Positions 1-9,095 of a stretch of DNA of 64,000 nt are shown piece by piece; the stretch's first letter is position 1; every line of letters starts with the position of its first letter. The DNA lies in the NCBI GenBank assembly GCA_028280445.1, contig JANQLU010000042.1, positions 115,427 through 179,426 of the forward strand. Reading direction: 5' to 3'. Made by a program: the position numbers and the translations under genes. The stretch comes from Pirellulaceae bacterium (lineage in GTDB: Bacteria; Planctomycetota; Planctomycetia; Pirellulales; Pirellulaceae). The notes under the pieces were generated by a model. The model was not told where the DNA came from. It searched no databases and saw only the letters and a list, made by a program, of their open reading frames with translations.

Positions 1-163
1 GTCAAGAACGTACTACAATCTGGATAGTTTCTGAAGAGATTGTTCAAACGAGAGGCGGGAATGGATTCGTTCAACGTTTCATTTATTTGATGAGCTCATA
101 GTGAAAATTGTGTTTGTCAACTACGATAAAGGGTATTCAAATCGTAAGCGGGAAGCGTGACTG

Positions 164-231
164 ATACAAGCACGAAGCGCTAGCGAGTGGTTTTGCGCGG
201 TCGAACCACTCGCTGGCGCTTCGTGTTTGTA
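164..231. repeat. PIR-D palindrome, copy 1
   Basis: Two arms of about 27 bp face each other around a short loop. The left arm begins TACAAGCACGAAGCGC and the right arm ends GCGCTTCGTGTTTGTA. The hairpin lies about 40 bp upstream of the octaheme cytochrome start. A second copy at 31496-31563 carries a paired change in the stem. Apart from this palindrome I see no gene in bases 1-272. Confidence 0.85.
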
Positions 232-272
232 AGCTTCGAGAACGCTGTTTCTAAACCACCTTTGATCCATCG

Positions 273-2756
273 ATGAAAAAAACTGACACAGCCACGAAAA
301 AATCAATTTTGGATCGCAAAATCCTGCTCTTGGTGATTGGTGTGGTCGTGATTGCGATTATCGGCGGTTGGTTTTTTCGTAAAAATTCTAATGCAGATGA
401 TGCCGTCGGAAACGCGACTTACGTCGGACGGTCGAGTTGCATCGAGTGCCATGATTCCCAGTGCAAATCGTTTAACGGGTCCCATCATGATTTAGCAATG
501 GATCTCGCGACTCCCGAAACCGTGTTGGCAAAATTTGACAACCAAACGCTGACGCATTTTGGGATCACGTCGAAATTTTTCAAAGACGGTGACAAATTCA
601 TGGTTCACACCGAAGGTGCAGATGGAAAGATGCACGATTTTCACGTGAAGTATGTTTTTGGCGTGGAACCGCTGCAACAGTACATGGTTGAAACGAAACC
701 CGCGACCGAAAAAGGCGCCATCGGCACGGTTCAAGTGCTGCGTCTCTGCTGGGACACAACTCAAAAAAAATGGTTTTACTTGATGCCGCCGGACGTCAAT
801 GAAAAAATCGAACCCGACGATCCGTTGCACTGGACAGGCATTACTCAAAACTGGAATTCCAGCTGCGCGTTTTGCCACTCGACAAATCTCAAGAAAAACT
901 TCGATGCTACGACCAATACGTTCAATACAACGTTTAGCGAAATCGACGTGAGCTGCGAAGCGTGCCACGGCCCGGCCAGCGAACATGTCCGGTTAGCAAA
1001 AAAACGGAATTGGCTGTCTGGCAAAACGATGAAAAACACAGGTTTACACAACCTGAAAACCCAAGACAACGTCACACAGATTGAGACATGTGCACCGTGC
1101 CACTCGCGCCGCAATGAAATCGCAGATGGTTACACTCCCGGCTGCAATTACCGCGATTATTTTAATGTCAGCGTTCTCCAAGACCGGCTGTACCATTGCG
1201 ACGGTCAAATCCGGGACGAAGTCTATGTCTACGGGTCATACATCCAAAGCAAAATGTATCACAACAATATCCGTTGTACCGATTGCCACGACCCACATAC
1301 GGCGAAACTCAAACACGAGGGCAACAAAGTTTGCACGTCCTGCCACCAACACCCGGCGGCCAAATATGATGACCCGTCGCATCATCATCACCAACCGGGT
1401 TCGCCCGGCGCCCAATGTGTCAATTGTCACATGCCGGCAACGACTTACATGCATGTCGACTCACGCCGCGATCATAGTTTGCGCGTCCCGCGGCCTGACC
1501 TGAGTTTAAAAACCGGCTCACCCAACGCTTGTACCGGATGCCACCTCGAACTCAAAAATATTCCTGCCGAATCCCGAGACAAAATCAAACAGTATCTCGA
1601 TTGGATTGTCTTGCGCGAACAAAACAACGTGGAAGTCGCCAAAGAGATTGCCCGCGTCGATCAAGCGATGCAGGACGCGGTCGAGAAATGGTACGGAAAA
1701 AAAGAACGCAGCCAGCACTATGGTGAGTCGTTCCATCGTGCGCGACAAGCGCCGACGGCAACCAGCGCCTCGATGAAATCGCTGATCAATCGTGAATCGT
1801 TCCCCGCCATCGTTCGAGCTACCGCCGCATTCGAACTTGCCAACACCAACGACCGGCAGTCAATGGATTCCGCGATGAAAGGACTCACCGATTCGGATCC
1901 GATGGTGATCCAGGCGTCGATGCTGCGCGTCAACAATGAAATCGGCGATCTGTTTGCTCAGATTGAATCGATCAATAATCGCGATCCCAAACTGATCAAA
2001 CTCAAACAAATCTTTGACCGAGTGGTTGCTCATACGTCACACCCACGACGATCCGTGCGCATTGAGGCGGCTCGAACATTGATTGCATATCCTCAAGAAA
2101 TCGGGGCTCAGTTTCTCGATAAAAAAACCGCCAAGAGCTTTCAAAATGCTTTTCAAGAATTGATTCAATCGCTGGAATTCAATGGAGAACGAGGCACCGC
2201 TCAACGAACGCTAGGCAGTATCTACGATTCGATTGGCGAAACTGATAAAGCCATCGAGCATTATCGAAATGCCATCAAAATCGAACCATCGCTCTACGGT
2301 CCACGCTGGAACCTGGCAATTCTCCTCGAACAAAAAGCTAATGAAGCCGCCAGAAATGCGCGACAATTGTCACAAGGCGGCGCAACTGGAGCGGCACGCG
2401 CTCAAGCCGAAGCGTATCAACGATTGGTTCAGGAAATCCAGCAGCTGCGAGACCAGGAACACAACATTCTGCTGACCAACGTCAAACAACTCGAAGGAAT
2501 TGCGCCCACGGCCGATCTGGACTACCAACTCGGCATGTCGTTTTATCGCCGCGGCAATTGGGAAAAAACACGGTTTTATTTATTGCGTGCTTACCGGCAA
2601 TTTCCGCGCCGAGAACAATTTGTTTTAGCGCTGGCAACGTTCTATCACGCTCGTAAAAACAAAGCTGAAGCCCAACGATTTGTTAAGCAATTACTGGCGA
2701 TTAATCCGAATGACCCGAGCTACCAACGACTTCGCAACGAAATCGATGCGCTGTAA
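273..2756 (+). CDS. Octaheme c-type cytochrome with C-terminal TPR region
   Basis: The 827-residue product has one N-terminal membrane segment (about residues 17-35), so it is probably anchored with its bulk in the periplasm. Eight CxxCH heme-binding motifs start at residues 56, 198, 228, 273, 335, 354, 382 and 420, which is the pattern of multiheme electron-transfer cytochromes of the cytochrome c554/doubled-CxxCH type. A histidine run near residue 370 could supply axial ligands. The second half (about 500-827) is helical, with TPR-like units around 640-690 and 750-820 (for example GTAQRTLGSIYDSIGETDKA). The gene stands alone, flanked by palindromes PIR-D and PIR-A. The redox partner is unknown. 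Heme binding is well supported; a specific enzyme activity is not. The ATG is the first codon that includes the membrane anchor. Confidence 0.9.
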   Translation: MKKTDTATKKSILDRKILLLVIGVVVIAIIGGWFFRKNSNADDAVGNATYVGRSSCIECHDSQCKSFNGSHHDLAMDLATPETVLAKFDNQTLTHFGITSKFFKDGDKFMVHTEGADGKMHDFHVKYVFGVEPLQQYMVETKPATEKGAIGTVQVLRLCWDTTQKKWFYLMPPDVNEKIEPDDPLHWTGITQNWNSSCAFCHSTNLKKNFDATTNTFNTTFSEIDVSCEACHGPASEHVRLAKKRNWLSGKTMKNTGLHNLKTQDNVTQIETCAPCHSRRNEIADGYTPGCNYRDYFNVSVLQDRLYHCDGQIRDEVYVYGSYIQSKMYHNNIRCTDCHDPHTAKLKHEGNKVCTSCHQHPAAKYDDPSHHHHQPGSPGAQCVNCHMPATTYMHVDSRRDHSLRVPRPDLSLKTGSPNACTGCHLELKNIPAESRDKIKQYLDWIVLREQNNVEVAKEIARVDQAMQDAVEKWYGKKERSQHYGESFHRARQAPTATSASMKSLINRESFPAIVRATAAFELANTNDRQSMDSAMKGLTDSDPMVIQASMLRVNNEIGDLFAQIESINNRDPKLIKLKQIFDRVVAHTSHPRRSVRIEAARTLIAYPQEIGAQFLDKKTAKSFQNAFQELIQSLEFNGERGTAQRTLGSIYDSIGETDKAIEHYRNAIKIEPSLYGPRWNLAILLEQKANEAARNARQLSQGGATGAARAQAEAYQRLVQEIQQLRDQEHNILLTNVKQLEGIAPTADLDYQLGMSFYRRGNWEKTRFYLLRAYRQFPRREQFVLALATFYHARKNKAEAQRFVKQLLAINPNDPSYQRLRNEIDAL

Positions 2757-2762
2757 AACCGT

Positions 2763-2818
2763 GTAGGGCCGGTTCCCACCGGCCAATCCAAATCATGGCC
2801 GGTGGGAACCGGCCCTAC
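2763..2818. repeat. PIR-A palindrome, complete copy
   Basis: A 22-bp arm (GTAGGGCCGGTTCCCACCGG...) is followed by a 12-bp loop and its exact inverse. Each arm is itself a small palindrome (GGCCGGT-TCCC-ACCGGCC), so the element can fold as one long hairpin or two short ones. It starts 6 bp after the cytochrome stop codon and may also serve as a transcript end. Confidence 0.9.
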
Positions 2819-2830
2819 TTGCCAAAAAAA

Positions 2831-2980
2831 AGGAGGGCGAGGCTATCGTGAGCGGCAAGGCGCTAGCCGTCGGTACAATGCGGTAACGAACCGACGGCTA
2901 GCGCCTTGCCGCTCACAGATCGATGTACATGCCGAATCACAAACGCGCTGTTTCGGTTCGGCAGGAGCCTCACCCTCCCG
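2831..2980. repeat. PIR-B palindrome (2848-2916) inside PIR-C arms
   Basis: The PIR-B hairpin at 2848-2916 has perfect 27-bp arms beginning GTGAGCGGCAAGGCGC. It differs from the other copies by a paired C-G to T-A change (GCCGTCGGT/ACCGACGGC), which keeps the stem. It is bracketed by inverted PIR-C sequence: GGAGGGCGAGGCT on the left (2832-2844) and GGCAGGAGCCTCACCCTCCCG on the right (about 2960-2980). A half copy of PIR-A follows at about 3000-3020. Confidence 0.85.
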
Positions 2981-3046
2981 AACGACAATCCAGAAAAATG
3001 GCCGGTGGGAACCGGCCCGACTGTAACTTCAATCAAAAATCGTTAA

Positions 3047-3928
3047 ATGAAAAGTATCAAAATTGCCGGCGTCCAAATGGACATTGCGTTTGCAGATCGA
3101 CAAAAAAACTCAAACGCCATCGCCGAACGATTTGTGCGAGCGACGCAAAACGGCGCGCAGCTCGTCGTGTTTCCCGAATGCGCCATGACGGGATACTGTT
3201 TCAGTGATATTGACGAAGCGCGAATTCACACCGAACCCAACAACGGCCCAACTGTCGAGCGTTTTACAGCACTGTGCGCCGAACAGGCGGCGATGATTGT
3301 CTACGGATATCTGGAATCGGACGGACACCAAATCTTCAATTCTGTCGCGTTGGTGGGTCCGCATGGCCTGATTGACACTTATCGAAAAATCCATCTGCCG
3401 TTTCTTGGTGTCGATCGATTTACCACGCCCGGTAACCAGCCATTCAAAATCACCAAACTGACAACAGACCACTTGCCCGAACTAACGGCCGAAATTCGCA
3501 TCGGCATGAACATCTGCTACGATTGCTCGTTTCCCGAAAGCGCTCGCGCGCTGACATTGCTGGGGGCTGACCTCGTCGTGTTGCCAACCAACTGGCCAAC
3601 GGGCGCCAAAGGGACAGCTGATTACATCATCAACGCCCGCTGTATTGAAAATCATATTTACTTTATGGCGGTCGATCGCATTGGTCACGAACGGGGATTC
3701 GACTTTATCGGGAAAAGCAAAATCTGTGATCCCAAAGGCGTCGACCTCGCTTTTGCCGATCATACGGACGAAGAAATCATCTACGCAGAAATCGTACCCC
3801 AGCTGGCTAGAAACAAATCGACGATCAACGTTCCCGGTGAATACGAACTTCATCGAATCGGCGATCGTCGGCCGGAGTATTACCAATCACTGTCAGAGTT
3901 GGGAAGTAAAAATGAGACGAAACAGTGA
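3047..3928 (+). CDS. Carbon-nitrogen hydrolase (nitrilase superfamily)
   Basis: The 293-residue product is the usual length for a single-domain nitrilase/amidase. The Glu-Lys-Cys catalytic triad is visible: Glu44 in FPECAMTGY, Lys114 in YRKIHLPFLG and Cys157 in MNICYDCSFPE. The family hydrolyses amides or nitriles (omega-amidase, N-carbamoyl amidase and similar). The substrate cannot be told from the sequence, and there is no informative neighbour, since the gene is isolated between repeats and a non-coding stretch. No signal peptide is seen, so it should be cytoplasmic. The chosen ATG directly precedes the conserved strand KIAGVQMDIAF. Confidence 0.9.
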   Translation: MKSIKIAGVQMDIAFADRQKNSNAIAERFVRATQNGAQLVVFPECAMTGYCFSDIDEARIHTEPNNGPTVERFTALCAEQAAMIVYGYLESDGHQIFNSVALVGPHGLIDTYRKIHLPFLGVDRFTTPGNQPFKITKLTTDHLPELTAEIRIGMNICYDCSFPESARALTLLGADLVVLPTNWPTGAKGTADYIINARCIENHIYFMAVDRIGHERGFDFIGKSKICDPKGVDLAFADHTDEEIIYAEIVPQLARNKSTINVPGEYELHRIGDRRPEYYQSLSELGSKNETKQ

Positions 3929-4399
3929 CCAATGTTTTTGAGGGCTCAATTACAATCCGTCGAGCATCTCCTTTTGCAAAATGTCTGCCCATTGCATCAG
4001 AAAATATAATTGCATGCGAGGCCTTGGTCGTGCCAAAAACGATTCGGCAGGAAAACGGCCAGGGGCAAGGCTACCTATTTTCCATTAATTTCGTCCAAGA
4101 CCTCACGGCCAGCTGGACGAATCTATTCGTCCAACACAATGCTTCAAAAGCAGCTTCCGTACCAAAATGACCTGTCACCAAAAATTTCGCTGAATCGCCT
4201 CAAATTTATTGGATTTTATCGCGTAATTCTCCCAAATCAGTTTCACGGCTTTTCCCGATTTACCACCTGGGAAACGACGTTTGTTCAATTCCGGTGCATT
4301 GTATTTTCTGGCGCGACTCAAAATCGAACACGTTTCCACGGGCCCATTCGATATCGTCAATCTCGGGATTAACAGTATAAAATGGGGAATTGGTGAAGT
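3929..4399. other. Intergenic stretch, no gene recognised
   Basis: The 470 bases between the nitrilase and the lipid kinase hold only short overlapping reading frames on both strands. None has a recognisable motif, a good ribosome-binding site or a family resemblance. No palindrome of the PIR families lies here. It presumably includes the promoter of the downstream operon. Confidence 0.5.
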
Positions 4400-5380
4400 A
4401 TGGAACCGAGGATGGACACAAAAAATCGCTATCTGGAAAAATGCAACGATTCAGAACGTCGCGTCCTGGTTTCGCTGAATCCTAAAGCCGGACGAACGGA
4501 TTCGCATGACAAAGTTGACTATTTTTCCCAAGTCCTTGAACAGAACGGTCTGGAAACAGAAATCATCACGCAGCTCGATGAGCTGGATGAAAAAGCGACT
4601 CAGGCCAAAAAAGATGGAACACTGCGGACAGTCGTCGCGGCCGGAGGAGATGGCACGGCGTCGTTGCTGGCCGGTATGTTCAGTCCCGAGATCCCGATAA
4701 CCTTGCTCCCATTGGGAACGGAAAACCTGCTGGCCAAATATCTACTGCTCAACGATTCGGTGGATGATGTCGCTCAAGCGGTTTTGGACGGCAACAAAAT
4801 TAATCTCGATTGCGGCCGCGCCAATGGGAAATTGTTTTTGGTAATGGCCAGTTGTGGATTCGATGCCGACGTCGTCCGCCGACTTCATAAACGACGGACG
4901 GGCCACATCCACCATTTGTCTTATGCAAAACCCATTATCAAATCGATTGCCAATTATCGTTACCCAAAACTCACGATCACAATGGATGACGAAGAGCCGT
5001 TCCACGCCCGTTGGGCATTTGTATTCAACGTTCCCCGATATGCCATGCGTTTACCAATTGCCGAAAACGCGTCGGCTACGGACGGCCTGCTGGATATCTG
5101 TACATTTCGGCGAGGCAATCTTTTGAATGGCCTCAAATACCTGGCGGGAGTGATTCTGCGCAAGCACCACAAATTCTCCGGAACTCGCTCCGGCCGCGCC
5201 AAAAAAATTACGATTGATGCTGGAAAAAAGATCGTTCCTTTTCAATTGGATGGAGATCCCGGCGGACAGTTGCCCGTTACAATCGAAATACTGCCAGAAT
5301 TTCTGAACATCATTGTGCCTCAGAAATGGCTGGCCAAATACGCAGACGACATCACACAGGAAACAACGAGTGTCAACTGA
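4400..5380 (+). CDS. Diacylglycerol/sphingosine kinase-like lipid kinase
   Basis: The 326-residue product has the DAGK catalytic fold of the YegS/BmrU/LCB5 family: NPKAGR at residues 27-32, the nucleotide-binding GGDGT at 82-86, and a PLGTEN segment near 105 in place of the commoner PLGTGN. Members phosphorylate diacylglycerol or related lipids with ATP at the inner face of the membrane. It is the first gene of a tight run with kdsA (11-base overlap) and the 6227 gene, so a role in membrane or lipopolysaccharide lipid metabolism is plausible. The actual lipid substrate is not deducible. The ATG at 4400 is the first in the frame; the conserved part begins about 20 residues later. Confidence 0.88.
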   Translation: MEPRMDTKNRYLEKCNDSERRVLVSLNPKAGRTDSHDKVDYFSQVLEQNGLETEIITQLDELDEKATQAKKDGTLRTVVAAGGDGTASLLAGMFSPEIPITLLPLGTENLLAKYLLLNDSVDDVAQAVLDGNKINLDCGRANGKLFLVMASCGFDADVVRRLHKRRTGHIHHLSYAKPIIKSIANYRYPKLTITMDDEEPFHARWAFVFNVPRYAMRLPIAENASATDGLLDICTFRRGNLLNGLKYLAGVILRKHHKFSGTRSGRAKKITIDAGKKIVPFQLDGDPGGQLPVTIEILPEFLNIIVPQKWLAKYADDITQETTSVN

Positions 5381-6227
5381 TCCAACAAATTTCAACAACC
5401 CCGCGCAAGTCGGCACGTTTTCATGCGGAAAAAACCAGCCGCTGATGGTCATCGCCGGCCCTTGTGTCATCCAAAACGAAACGTTGACGCTCCAAATCGC
5501 AAACCGACTGCAACAAATCTGCCAGCCGCTCGACGTGAATCTGGTCTTCAAAGCGTCATTCGACAAAGCGAATCGCACGAGCGTCACGTCGCATCGCGGT
5601 CCCGGATTGGACGAAGGTCTCGCCGTGTTGGCCAAAGTCGTCGATGAAACTTCGTTACCGGTCACCACTGACATTCACGAAACCTATCAAGCAGCTGCGG
5701 TGGGTCAGGTTTGTGACATTGTTCAAATTCCGGCGTTCCTGGCTCGCCAAACTGATTTGTTGGCCGCTGCCGCCCAAACAGGCCGCGCCGTGAATGTCAA
5801 AAAAGGACAATTCATGGCCCCTTGGGACATGCAACACGTTGTTAACAAACTTGCTGCATTTAATTGTAAAAACATCATGCTCACCGAACGCGGAACATTT
5901 TTTGGCTATGGCGCTTTGGTCAATGACATGCGCGCGCTGATCCAAATGGGCCAACTCGGCGTGCCGGTTGTGTTCGATGCGACCCACAGCGTTCAACAAC
6001 CGAGTAACGCCAACGGAACAACTGGCGGACAGCGCGAAATGGTGGCTCCGTTGGCGCGGGCAGCGACCGCCGTAGGCATCGATGCCTTGTTTGTTGAAAC
6101 GCATCCCAACCCGGCCGAATCTCCCAGCGACGGTCCCAACATGGTTCCCTTGGATGAATTCGAAGACCTTTTAAAAATGTTGTTGCGCATCCGATCAGCC
6201 GTTCACCAGTCCATCGCTCAAGTCTAA
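5370..6227 (+). CDS. kdsA: 3-deoxy-8-phosphooctulonate synthase
   Basis: The enzyme condenses phosphoenolpyruvate with arabinose 5-phosphate to give Kdo 8-phosphate for lipopolysaccharide. Conserved blocks are [63 protein letters not shown] and [10 protein letters not shown]. Cys32 in the GPC block matches the metal-binding cysteine of the metal-dependent class (Aquifex type), not the asparagine of the E. coli class. I chose GTG 5370, which gives 285 residues (usual length about 280). An upstream TTG at 5313 would add 19 residues lying inside the lipid kinase gene. The gene overlaps the kinase by 11 bases and shares a TAATG with the next gene, so the three are probably translationally coupled. 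Its presence implies a Kdo-containing outer-membrane glycolipid. Confidence 0.95.
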   Translation: MSTDPTNFNNPAQVGTFSCGKNQPLMVIAGPCVIQNETLTLQIANRLQQICQPLDVNLVFKASFDKANRTSVTSHRGPGLDEGLAVLAKVVDETSLPVTTDIHETYQAAAVGQVCDIVQIPAFLARQTDLLAAAAQTGRAVNVKKGQFMAPWDMQHVVNKLAAFNCKNIMLTERGTFFGYGALVNDMRALIQMGQLGVPVVFDATHSVQQPSNANGTTGGQREMVAPLARAATAVGIDALFVETHPNPAESPSDGPNMVPLDEFEDLLKMLLRIRSAVHQSIAQV

Positions 6228-7138
6228 TGTCCGTTTCCCAATTCCATCAAACCGAAACCTGCTTGAGCAAATCCGCCTGGCAAACACTTGCCACCGCTCA
6301 TCGGCAATCGATGAGCCAATGGACCGAACCGTTTCGCGCGCGGCGACGTATCGGGCAATCACACCCGATCCATGATTTTCTGTTCATTTACTATCAATAC
6401 TCGCCAGCCAAACTCGAACAATGGCATCCCGGCGCTGGCATCCAGCTGTGCGATGGCGAAGAATTCAGCAATAGTGTTGCTCCAGCGCAATATTCAACCG
6501 TTGATGGAAAGACGTTTTGTGATCCCAATCTCATGGACGCCAAAACACTCAGTCGGTTGCGTTGGACCGCCGAATTGCTGCAGCAAACGGAAAATCGAAA
6601 ACCAAACTTTTCGTGTCTCGGACTTCATGAATGGGCAATGGTCTATCGTGGTGACGAAATCCGTCACGAAAAAACAACGCCACTGCGTTTGCCTCAATCG
6701 GAGATCGATGCACTGGTTGAGTCGCGTCCGTTAACATGCTCGCATTTTGATGCGTTTCGTTTTTTCGCGATCCAGGCACAGCCGTTGAACCAGGTTCAAC
6801 CGACGCTGGAGGACCGCGTTTCGCTCGAACAACCTGCCTGTATCCATGCCAACATGGATCTTTACAAATGGGCATTCAAATCGATGCCCTGGATCGGCAG
6901 CGATCTGCTCAAACGTTGTTTTGACATGGCTATGTGTGCGCGTGAAATTGATATGCGGGCCAGTCCTTATGATTTGAATGAATACGGTTGTTATGAACCG
7001 ATCAAGGTCGAAACACCACAAGGCCGCGCTCAATACGAGCAAGAACAAAGAAAAATTGCCGAAATCGCCGCACCATTGCGGACGGAGCTTCGTCAAAAGA
7101 TCGAGTATGTTTTATCGTTCGTCCAGAAATCCGAGTAG
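6227..7138 (+). CDS. Protein of the family annotated as 3-methyladenine DNA glycosylase
   Basis: The 303-residue product resembles, from memory, actinobacterial and planctomycete proteins commonly annotated as 3-methyladenine DNA glycosylase. Shared blocks are HPIHDFLFIYYQYSPAKLE, WHPGAG, CLGLHEWAMVYR, CSHFDAFRFF, ANMDLYKWA and MRASPYDLNEYG. I see no helix-hairpin-helix or other classical glycosylase motif, so that annotation may be historical. The many conserved His, Asp and aromatic residues suggest an enzyme. It starts within the kdsA stop (TAATG), which places it in the lipid kinase-kdsA operon. The TAG stop codon is formed inside the following PIR-A repeat (gTAGgg), so that repeat may have created the present C-terminus. 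Family membership is fairly sure, function is not. Confidence 0.75.
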   Translation: MSVSQFHQTETCLSKSAWQTLATAHRQSMSQWTEPFRARRRIGQSHPIHDFLFIYYQYSPAKLEQWHPGAGIQLCDGEEFSNSVAPAQYSTVDGKTFCDPNLMDAKTLSRLRWTAELLQQTENRKPNFSCLGLHEWAMVYRGDEIRHEKTTPLRLPQSEIDALVESRPLTCSHFDAFRFFAIQAQPLNQVQPTLEDRVSLEQPACIHANMDLYKWAFKSMPWIGSDLLKRCFDMAMCAREIDMRASPYDLNEYGCYEPIKVETPQGRAQYEQEQRKIAEIAAPLRTELRQKIEYVLSFVQKSE

Positions 7139-7191
7139 GGCCGGTTCCCACCGGCCAATTCAACAAAATGGCCGGTGGGAACCGGCCCTAC
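7135..7191. repeat. PIR-A palindrome overlapping a stop codon
   Basis: This is a complete PIR-A element with both 22-bp arms intact and a loop of about 13 bp. Its first bases GTAGGG provide the TAG stop of the upstream gene that ends at 7138. Confidence 0.9.
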
Positions 7192-7249
7192 GAATTTTCA
7201 TATGAATGAGAGTCAGAAAACGACGGAGCAACATTGGAGTTGAGAACAC

Positions 7250-7702
7250 ATGAAAAACAATCGCTCACTACGACCAATCCGACCTGGCTTGTTTCTGTTG
7301 TTTTTCTTTTTGCCACTTGGAATAGCAACTGTCCTCGCCGGGCACTGCTCGGTTAAGATGCCAGTACACTCAGCTGAAGCGACACAGTTAAGAAATTTCA
7401 CCCACACCGCCAGAAAGTGGGGATGTGAAATCCAAGATATTGATCAAAGAAAAATCTCGATTGGAAAAATTGTCGTACCCGAACAATTTTCAGTCGACGG
7501 CGTTCAGGAAGTATTGAACTTGCTCAAATCTGGCAAAATCAAAACACTCGACCTTTCAAAAACAAACATTACGCATGACCAGGAAAGCAAACTCATCATA
7601 CCCACCCTAGTGGAGATTGGAAAAATTCACTGGGCCGTCCAGCAGTACCCGAACGTGAAAGCTGACAACTCGGGTCAAAATAAAGGGTCAGACAAGAACT
7701 AG
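7250..7702 (+). CDS. Small secreted or membrane-anchored protein of unknown function
   Basis: The 150-residue product has a basic N-terminus and a hydrophobic stretch at residues 13-30 (GLFLLFFFLPLGIATVLAG), either a signal peptide or an anchor. The remainder is mixed alpha/beta, with a segment VLNLLKSGKIKTLDLSKTNI that recalls a single leucine-rich-repeat unit. It is weak evidence and no family was recognised. The last four bases overlap the 3' end of the convergent acyltransferase gene. It follows PIR-A closely. The ATG at 7250 is preceded by GGAG about 16 bases upstream. Coding status is likely but not certain. Confidence 0.6.
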   Translation: MKNNRSLRPIRPGLFLLFFFLPLGIATVLAGHCSVKMPVHSAEATQLRNFTHTARKWGCEIQDIDQRKISIGKIVVPEQFSVDGVQEVLNLLKSGKIKTLDLSKTNITHDQESKLIIPTLVEIGKIHWAVQQYPNVKADNSGQNKGSDKN

Positions 7703-8475
7703 GCAGCTTGCTCCGTTACTGCCTTGCGCTGCTCAATAATCGAACGCAACTCGTCGGCAATCGGTCCCAATAACGCTTTGCGCAGCTGTTCGATCATGTC
7801 CATTGCTGGCTTGCCATCCAACACACGATGATCAAACGTGTAACCGAAAAAACTGATGCCTTTGCGCGGCAGCAAATCGATGGCCAACGTCGATGTCGCC
7901 GGCCCAAGCACATTGCCCGTCCCCTTGGTTTCGCCATAGCCCGACAACGTCATTCCGAACGTCCCCATGTTTTTTAATCTGCGCCTTGGGAACGCTTTGA
8001 AAATGGTGGCCCAAACCAGACGACGAATCCACGACGGAAACTTGGCAAAAAAAACTTGATGCCGAAATTGTCGCACCTCGTTCAAATCACAGCGGCGAAA
8101 GTAATCAAATTTCTCTTGTAACTCGAGCAAAGTAAAAATTTCAGGTCGGGTGATGCGTGCAAACAGCAAACGATTTTCATTTTCGTGTTCTTTAGAAACC
8201 GTCAAAATACAAACGGTTTCATCGTGTTCGTACAAATAGGGCCAAGGCAACGACGCATAGGCCGTCCGCAAGACCGGATTGTCAACCGAAACGATCGCAT
8301 ACGCTTTCATAAACAGAACATTCCAGGAAATTCGCGGACGAATCTGATTGCGCAACTTGACGAGTTCGCTCAAATCCAAATCACGGCGAAAACTGGCCAG
8401 CGGAGTTTTTTGCGCAACGCGAATCACATCATCGACCAAACGGCGACCGTTCGATAGTCGAATCGTTTTACCCAC
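7699..8475 (-). CDS. Stand-alone 2-oxoacid dehydrogenase E2-type acyltransferase
   Basis: The 258-residue product corresponds to the catalytic domain of dihydrolipoamide acyltransferases, a relative of chloramphenicol acetyltransferase. The active-site block FDHRVLDG is present, with His216 and Asp220. There is no N-terminal lipoyl domain and no E3-binding domain, and no E1 or E3 gene is nearby, so it probably does not act in a classical dehydrogenase complex. It may transfer an acyl group from CoA to an unknown acceptor. The start is GTG 8475, supported by AGGAG 7 bases upstream on the minus strand. The C-terminal codons overlap the convergent small gene by four bases. Confidence 0.82.
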   Translation of the reverse strand: MGKTIRLSNGRRLVDDVIRVAQKTPLASFRRDLDLSELVKLRNQIRPRISWNVLFMKAYAIVSVDNPVLRTAYASLPWPYLYEHDETVCILTVSKEHENENRLLFARITRPEIFTLLELQEKFDYFRRCDLNEVRQFRHQVFFAKFPSWIRRLVWATIFKAFPRRRLKNMGTFGMTLSGYGETKGTGNVLGPATSTLAIDLLPRKGISFFGYTFDHRVLDGKPAMDMIEQLRKALLGPIADELRSIIEQRKAVTEQAA

Positions 8476-8574
8476 GTTTGCTCCTGTCGTTGATCAAAAC
8501 CGTTCTGCGCTCTGCAACGGCTCAACGATAGCAAAACTAAAATCGTGCCCCAACACCAATCCATGACAGCATTT

Positions 8575-9066
8575 TTAGAAAATCTCTTTGGGGCGCCAAA
8601 CTTCACGTAACTTGAATGGACCCTCGACCTCCAGCAACGCCCAATCTTCGATGGCACATTCCACGATGGCGATTGCAGCGGTCGGCATTGTTTCATAATA
8701 ATCCGTCAAATTTTCGACCAATTGTTCGAGGCCCGGATTATGTCCAACAACCAGACAACATTTCATCGAAGCAGATAGCGGCCCAATCGAACGAAAATAA
8801 TCGCGCGGCATACCGTGATACAAATGTTTGTGAAAACGAATTTCACCTTCATAACCGCAGTGCTCAGCAACGATTTCCGCTGTCGATTTGGCGCGATTGG
8901 CCGTCGAACTGATGATCACGTCAGGCGCAAGGCCTTGTTCCTCGAGATGAGCTCCCATTCGCGGTGCGTCTCGCATCCCGCGATCATTGAGCGGTCGATC
9001 AAAATCGGCCAGTTCGGGATGAGCCCAACTCGATTTCGCATGTCGCATGATCAACAATGTTTTCAT
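8575..9066 (-). CDS. SixA-type histidine phosphatase
   Basis: The 163-residue product belongs to the histidine phosphatase (phosphoglycerate mutase-like) superfamily. The catalytic block LIMRHAKSSW lies at the N-terminus (Arg7-His8 region), and the second histidine is in VVGHNPGLEQLV. Length and motifs match the SixA group, which removes phosphate from phosphohistidine in signalling proteins. The SixA assignment over other small histidine phosphatases is by similarity only. The ATG is supported by a purine-rich GGAGTAGGTA just upstream. It is transcribed away from the FAD/Fe-S gene across a repeat-rich divergent spacer. Confidence 0.88.
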   Translation of the reverse strand: MKTLLIMRHAKSSWAHPELADFDRPLNDRGMRDAPRMGAHLEEQGLAPDVIISSTANRAKSTAEIVAEHCGYEGEIRFHKHLYHGMPRDYFRSIGPLSASMKCCLVVGHNPGLEQLVENLTDYYETMPTAAIAIVECAIEDWALLEVEGPFKLREVWRPKEIF

Positions 9067-9095
9067 TACCTACTCCGTCATATTCGACACTCATT

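Noticed and set aside
1081..1503. Second-frame reading inside the octaheme cytochrome gene
   Set aside because: It is a shadow of the heme-rich coding frame, with no start signals of its own.
2763..3020. CRISPR array
   Set aside because: The repeats are long palindromes of several kinds with no regular spacers, and no cas gene is present.
5313..5369. TTG start for kdsA 19 codons upstream
   Set aside because: It lies inside the lipid kinase gene and would add residues not typical of KdsA; GTG 5370 gives normal length.
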